Below, in pieces: positions 61,401-64,000 of a stretch of DNA of 64,000 nt. A model generated the notes under the pieces. That model saw only the letters and a list, made by a program, of their open reading frames with translations, searched no databases and was not told the origin of the DNA. The stretch covers positions 92,014 through 156,013 of the forward strand of contig CATBDC010000002.1 of NCBI GenBank assembly GCA_949502235.1, in the 5' to 3' direction. This DNA comes from an uncultured Lachnospiraceae bacterium (GTDB lineage: Bacteria > Bacillota > Clostridia > Lachnospirales > Lachnospiraceae). The position numbers and the translations under genes are program-made. Position 1 is the first letter of the stretch; every line of letters starts with the position of its first letter.

Positions 61401-63789
61401 GATGACTAAGCAGGCTCTCCACCTTCTTAATAATCTCCTTCAAATGCTCTGCCGCCTCCCTGTATCTGCCCCCATCCAGGAGGTTCCATGCCTCCATATG
61501 GCCTTTCCTGATTGTCCAGGAAAGCTGTTTATCCGGATCCCTCATCTTAAGGATCAGCATATCCACCTGTTTTGTATAGAAAAGCTGTTTTTCCTCCTCT
61601 TCTCCCCAGTTCCAAAGTCCCTCGAAAGCTTCCGCCCGAAGCTCTGCCTCCAGGCTGTCATCTTCTGCAATCCGTTCAGAAATGCTCTGCCGGAATACCC
61701 GCGCTTTTTTGTCCGCTCCTGTCCCTATTGCGGCCCTCCAGAACCTAAAAAGCTTTTCCACATTCTCACCCGATAACATGTCCCGGAAATAGGCTTCTGC
61801 TTTGTCATCCTCCGAGAGCATTTTTACGGCAAGTTCTCTTACTTCCAGGGCAGATGTCCATGTACTGCAGTCTGCCAGAACTCTTTTTCCCAGTTCATCC
61901 CTGCTTTTTAAGATATGGCGGTATCCCTCCCGCTCCATAAATTCCGGATCTGTCCTGCTGTAATCAATAAAGCAGCGGCGAAGCTCTGTCCTTTGTTCCA
62001 TCCCTTCTCCCGCTGCCTCGTAGAAAATGCGGTGTAAAAAAATAAAGCGCCCGTCTTCCTTTTCCGTGAACACGTCATATAAATAATACAGGATCTCCTG
62101 GAATTTAAGCTGTGAAAACTCCACCTTCAGTCCTTCTAACATCTTCCCAAGCTCACGCTCCGTAAGCCCTGTTTCTGACATTGCAATAAGAGCTGTAACA
62201 AGCTTAAAAAAACTGCTGTCAAACAGACTGCTTACACGCTCAAAAAGCAGAAGAGCTTCTTCCCTGGCGTTTCCCGGCTCCTCCTCTATCAGTCTTAGCA
62301 TATATTGATGAAGACCGTCCATTCCCGGCGCCAGACGCTCTGCCTCTTCAAACTCCTCCCTGCGCATGGCAAACAGTCTCTGAAGCAGCAGAGATAAAAA
62401 CAAGGGATTGCCTGTACCCTCTTTTTCACAGATACGCTCCTCAAGAAAATGATCTATTTTTTTGCCCCTGTATGCGCCTGCCTTCTGTATCAGATTTCTT
62501 TTATCCACATTCGAAAAGCTCTGTACCTCAATAAAACGGATCTTTCTCGCCCGAAGGAGCGCTTTTTCATAGGGAAATTCCTTCAGGGCAGAAGTAATCA
62601 CAAAAAGATTCGGGCAGAGGTCTAAGATCTCCAGATATGCCTTATCATAATCCGGAAACAGCTGATCTAAAGCGTCCACAAAGCAATAAACAGGTATTTT
62701 CTTCGCCTTTTCATCCAGGGTACGAAGATACTGGCTTTGATTTTCCGGCCCGAAGATATGGGGAAGCCCTAATATCTCCTCCAGCCGGTAAATCAGGACA
62801 GATTTAAGCGCTCCCGGGTTCTGGCAGCCCGGGTTTCCGCTAAAATACAGGATCTGTGACGCGCCCGCCTCTTCCACCTCCCGGGAAAGAGCCGCAAGGA
62901 GCGCGCTCTTCCCACAGCCCGCTTCTCCCGAAAAATGCATGCACTGCTCCCTTCCATAAGCATACAGCTCTTCTGCGCTTTTATTTTTGTGATACAGCTC
63001 GCTTTTATCCCCTGCCATAAACCAAAAGCCATTAACAGCCTGTGTCTCCTCATATAATCTGGGCGTATAAGATGCCAGATACCGCTCCTTTGTACACTGT
63101 GCATCCAGAATATACCTCTCTACCGGATGAGATGCCTCCTTTCCGGCAAGCTCTTTTTGTAAAAGCTCCTGAAGCAGCTGATAGAGCTTTTCTCCCCACC
63201 CTTCAAGACCTGTTACGGATCGGGAGCTCTCATCCCATTTTACCTGATAATCCAAAAGCTTTACATTTTTTCTGGATCGGATCTGTTCCTTTAGCTTTTT
63301 AAGCTTCTCCTTATGCTCCGGACTCTCGCTAAGGTAAATGCTGCGCAGTTCTTCCGGAACCTGCTCTATAAAATCCGGGTTTCGAAAGCAGAAGATACAT
63401 CTTTCCAGCGTTTCCTCTTCACTTAGGGCGCCATACTGAATCTCCAGATTGGTGATACTCATGGCTGCCTCATAATGCTGCTTCAGACGTTCGTCCCGCA
63501 GGGATTCCACAAGCTGCTCATCCGGGATCCACCCATACCGCTCCCCTAACAAAACAACAATGTAAGGCTTGCACCGGTCGATAGCATCGATGCATACCCG
63601 GAGCACCTGATACCCGCTCTCTGCCTCATCCATCAGATATGTATCCACTCCCCATCTAAGATCCAGCTCCTGGACGTCCTCCCCATACCGGCCTGCCAGT
63701 CTGCGGAGCCTTGAAAATATTTTTTCATGAAGATAATCTCTCTCTGCCTGCATATCTTTAAAAGTACTGGATATAAATATTGATTTCAT
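58492..63789 (-). CDS. Large NLR-like STAND NTPase: DUF4062 + NACHT-type NTPase + helical repeats
   Basis: A 1765-residue protein. Residues 1-90 form a DUF4062 domain (FISSTFKDMQAERDYL, LDLRWGVD, LLGERYGW). A STAND/NACHT-like NTPase follows: Walker A SGEAGCGKS (residues 287-295), Walker B CFVDALDQL (369-377), VITSALKEF (397-405), and a GNPLFL motif (460-465). From about 700 to the end the sequence is helical, with TPR-like segments. DUF4062-NACHT proteins occur in animals (NPHP3, TEP1, NWD1) and in scattered bacteria. In bacteria STAND proteins of this kind often act in phage defence or signalling; the role here is inferred. It stands alone, behind GAGGTG and a weak promoter. Confidence 0.88.
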   Translation of the reverse strand: MKSIFISSTFKDMQAERDYLHEKIFSRLRRLAGRYGEDVQELDLRWGVDTYLMDEAESGYQVLRVCIDAIDRCKPYIVVLLGERYGWIPDEQLVESLRDERLKQHYEAAMSITNLEIQYGALSEEETLERCIFCFRNPDFIEQVPEELRSIYLSESPEHKEKLKKLKEQIRSRKNVKLLDYQVKWDESSRSVTGLEGWGEKLYQLLQELLQKELAGKEASHPVERYILDAQCTKERYLASYTPRLYEETQAVNGFWFMAGDKSELYHKNKSAEELYAYGREQCMHFSGEAGCGKSALLAALSREVEEAGASQILYFSGNPGCQNPGALKSVLIYRLEEILGLPHIFGPENQSQYLRTLDEKAKKIPVYCFVDALDQLFPDYDKAYLEILDLCPNLFVITSALKEFPYEKALLRARKIRFIEVQSFSNVDKRNLIQKAGAYRGKKIDHFLEERICEKEGTGNPLFLSLLLQRLFAMRREEFEEAERLAPGMDGLHQYMLRLIEEEPGNAREEALLLFERVSSLFDSSFFKLVTALIAMSETGLTERELGKMLEGLKVEFSQLKFQEILYYLYDVFTEKEDGRFIFLHRIFYEAAGEGMEQRTELRRCFIDYSRTDPEFMEREGYRHILKSRDELGKRVLADCSTWTSALEVRELAVKMLSEDDKAEAYFRDMLSGENVEKLFRFWRAAIGTGADKKARVFRQSISERIAEDDSLEAELRAEAFEGLWNWGEEEEKQLFYTKQVDMLILKMRDPDKQLSWTIRKGHMEAWNLLDGGRYREAAEHLKEIIKKVESLLSHPKLGKDMAFNSIFFSKLLLSNSRKYLKVYLPSYLEEALGIYQRFPEYGREKKFRLQEVELYLEGDLQYIETEPERGKEYAGKALKLARKLCEDYQEEEAFKLLYRALNFYGNDVDRKNCYKYRYEALDVCKRAYQLTHSDYWQHMAAVQASFFARDISSMVQEVQIDTRDEWFSRERQAWDLSFAYFEELSGKGYPYVDRKYYIGSLIKRSEEEAFKFVSDKAAEYAKKACSCLKEDEKKGKDIHIGKAASQYLQACALAAENLDDMLCAEEALPYMYELQECAEEQYKEEPSSENLYILLRCLRIAARGLYHGTRDEDALKAVREGFSLLEMYEGGTDQELLSIREEFTYIHARISLKREEISQARKYMELLTEQMKKGEKDPWMAGQLLLLAGDVLSAEKNYMEARKMYRMAEDYWREQKTGVEENLRWLVGFEIKDGVIKRGLDKRKWHVKTFFYQIYAAWQRAGIPGADMTHSCQGYITVFHFCMAKLYDLKRDHYLPVAEEYMFRAVNKLLSLEKDAGWKDEEVFDIFRRAVSYCEDKDMDAEWILEPAADAFAHYDLGSMMDGRFILLWQSDFWTCVLLYLKERPDLEKAVLPCNRLGIGTLWFRLGCYEEACVWLERARGEEPCYEEAGLRLLFAKAMILLFREDMEQLEEIKARLTQIYEEREYAFGSSYLERLYWEIMKKPEEAFIMYERLRISIKGQEEAQRSLHILKMIAEQGSYYAMSERQRKYFFRRLKEVWQAYMEGSKEHTGGNDRIAFWKKQAEDMKRLAKGGMIWQTDKEDAAEYIFTVCRKISETARSREEREEVYKWSWDFWQENYPDIPAENLSMENLYMLQRLENRFGAVLLPKVEGELCRRTGDKIILLRALETGKESRDRTLAFMDIFEGLLEEELEKWGEDFRSWIVKDDHIWAAKDMKFFKEINKIQDDPKKAVLYEVYRQYQITFKENWHKHWMECLEECKEK

Positions 63790-63822
63790 TTATCTCACCT
63801 CTAAAATTCGTTTAATTGCCTT

Positions 63823-63852
63823 ATCTTACCACACGTGCCCACATAATTCCAA
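63823..63852 (-). promoter_or_regulatory. Possible promoter of the STAND NTPase gene
   Basis: On the minus strand TTGGAA (63852-63847), an 18-base spacer and TAAGAT (63828-63823) lie about 35 bases upstream of the start. The consensus match is moderate. Confidence 0.45.
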
Positions 63853-63899
63853 CTTTTTCCCCCATAAAGTAAAGAATCTGTTAAAATGGATTTGCGAAG

Positions 63900-63926
63900 G
63901 TTACTGTGAACGGAGTGAACAGTAAC
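63900..63926. repeat. Short palindromic repeat, GTTACTGT family, copy 2
   Basis: GTTACTGT and ACAGTAAC arms enclose GAACGGAGTGA. Same unit as at 18105-18135. No gene is seen between here and the window end; the last 50 bases (AGTGTCAAGTAATTTATG and onwards) are unassigned. Confidence 0.65.
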
Positions 63927-64000
63927 AAAATGGTAATAAATCCCCTGGTAGTGTCAAGTAATTTATGAAAAAAAAGCTGAAAAAAATAGGCTCATTCGAA

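Noticed and set aside
59418..61776. Plus-strand frames up to 250 residues opposite the STAND gene
   Set aside because: Antisense frames kept open by codon bias of the large gene; no ribosome binding sites or recognisable domains.

Overview
The window reads as a chromosomal segment of a gut-type Clostridia, most likely a Lachnospiraceae (Blautia/Dorea/Clostridium scindens-like). This is inferred from gene content and order: rplU-prp-rpmA-obgE-yhbY-nadD-yqeK-rsfS, a lexA locus with a divergent LysM gene, lspA-ylmH-sepF-ylmE, minCDE-mreBCD-mrdA-rodA, and mutS-mutL-miaA-YnbB. It is also suggested by T-box control, SigA-type promoters and moderate GC by eye. The genus cannot be fixed from the sequence alone. 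No rRNA, tRNA, CRISPR array or intact transposase was seen.

Layout. 1-5.9 kb (+): the end of an aspartate kinase, a CBS protein, an amidohydrolase, then the ribosome-assembly/NAD operon behind an L21-type leader. 5.9-11.1 kb is a patchwork of lower GC: an unknown gene between two perfect palindromes, lexA with a divergent SOS-controlled YneA-like LysM protein, a solitary HicB, a XerS-like recombinase, a DUF3781 gene with a 51-residue membrane protein ahead of it, and a small antitoxin-like ORF. 11.2-13 kb (-): a stand-alone trpB with a full tryptophan T-box leader. 13-16.5 kb (-): an ECF sigma factor, a membrane protein and a two-gene ABC transporter. 16.6-19.6 kb: a large imperfect palindrome, an AAA/DUF4143 protein, a TtcA-like enzyme and a cytidylate-kinase-like protein.

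19.6-36.3 kb (-) is the cell-envelope and division block: rluD, lspA, ylmH, sepF, ylmE, an HlyD-like protein, a radical SAM protein, a D,D-carboxypeptidase, mgsA, rodA, minE/D/C, PBP2, mreD/C/B, radC and DUF4321. Overlapping or closely spaced genes imply coupled expression of lateral-wall synthesis and septum placement. 36.3-50.4 kb is accessory: two FAD proteins, an AAA/PD-(D/E)XK protein, a DUF3990 toxin-antitoxin-like pair, a MATE exporter with a leader terminator, a zinc dehydrogenase with palindromic operator candidates, a HipA-like kinase, YdeI/TfoX genes, and a MacB-like ABC exporter preceded by a TetR gene.

51.1-58.4 kb (-) returns to core genes: a methionine gamma-lyase family protein, miaA, mutL and mutS, the last two separated by an exact 34-bp tandem duplication. 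The final 5.3 kb encodes one 1765-residue protein with an N-terminal DUF4062 domain, a STAND/NACHT-like NTPase and a long helical TPR-like tail. This NLR-like architecture is the best candidate for an undescribed signalling or defence protein in the window. Small palindromic repeats (a GTTACTGT...ACAGTAAC family, a GGACTTTGCA...TGCAAAGTCC element inside two gene ends, and a larger 32-bp-arm palindrome) are scattered between genes.
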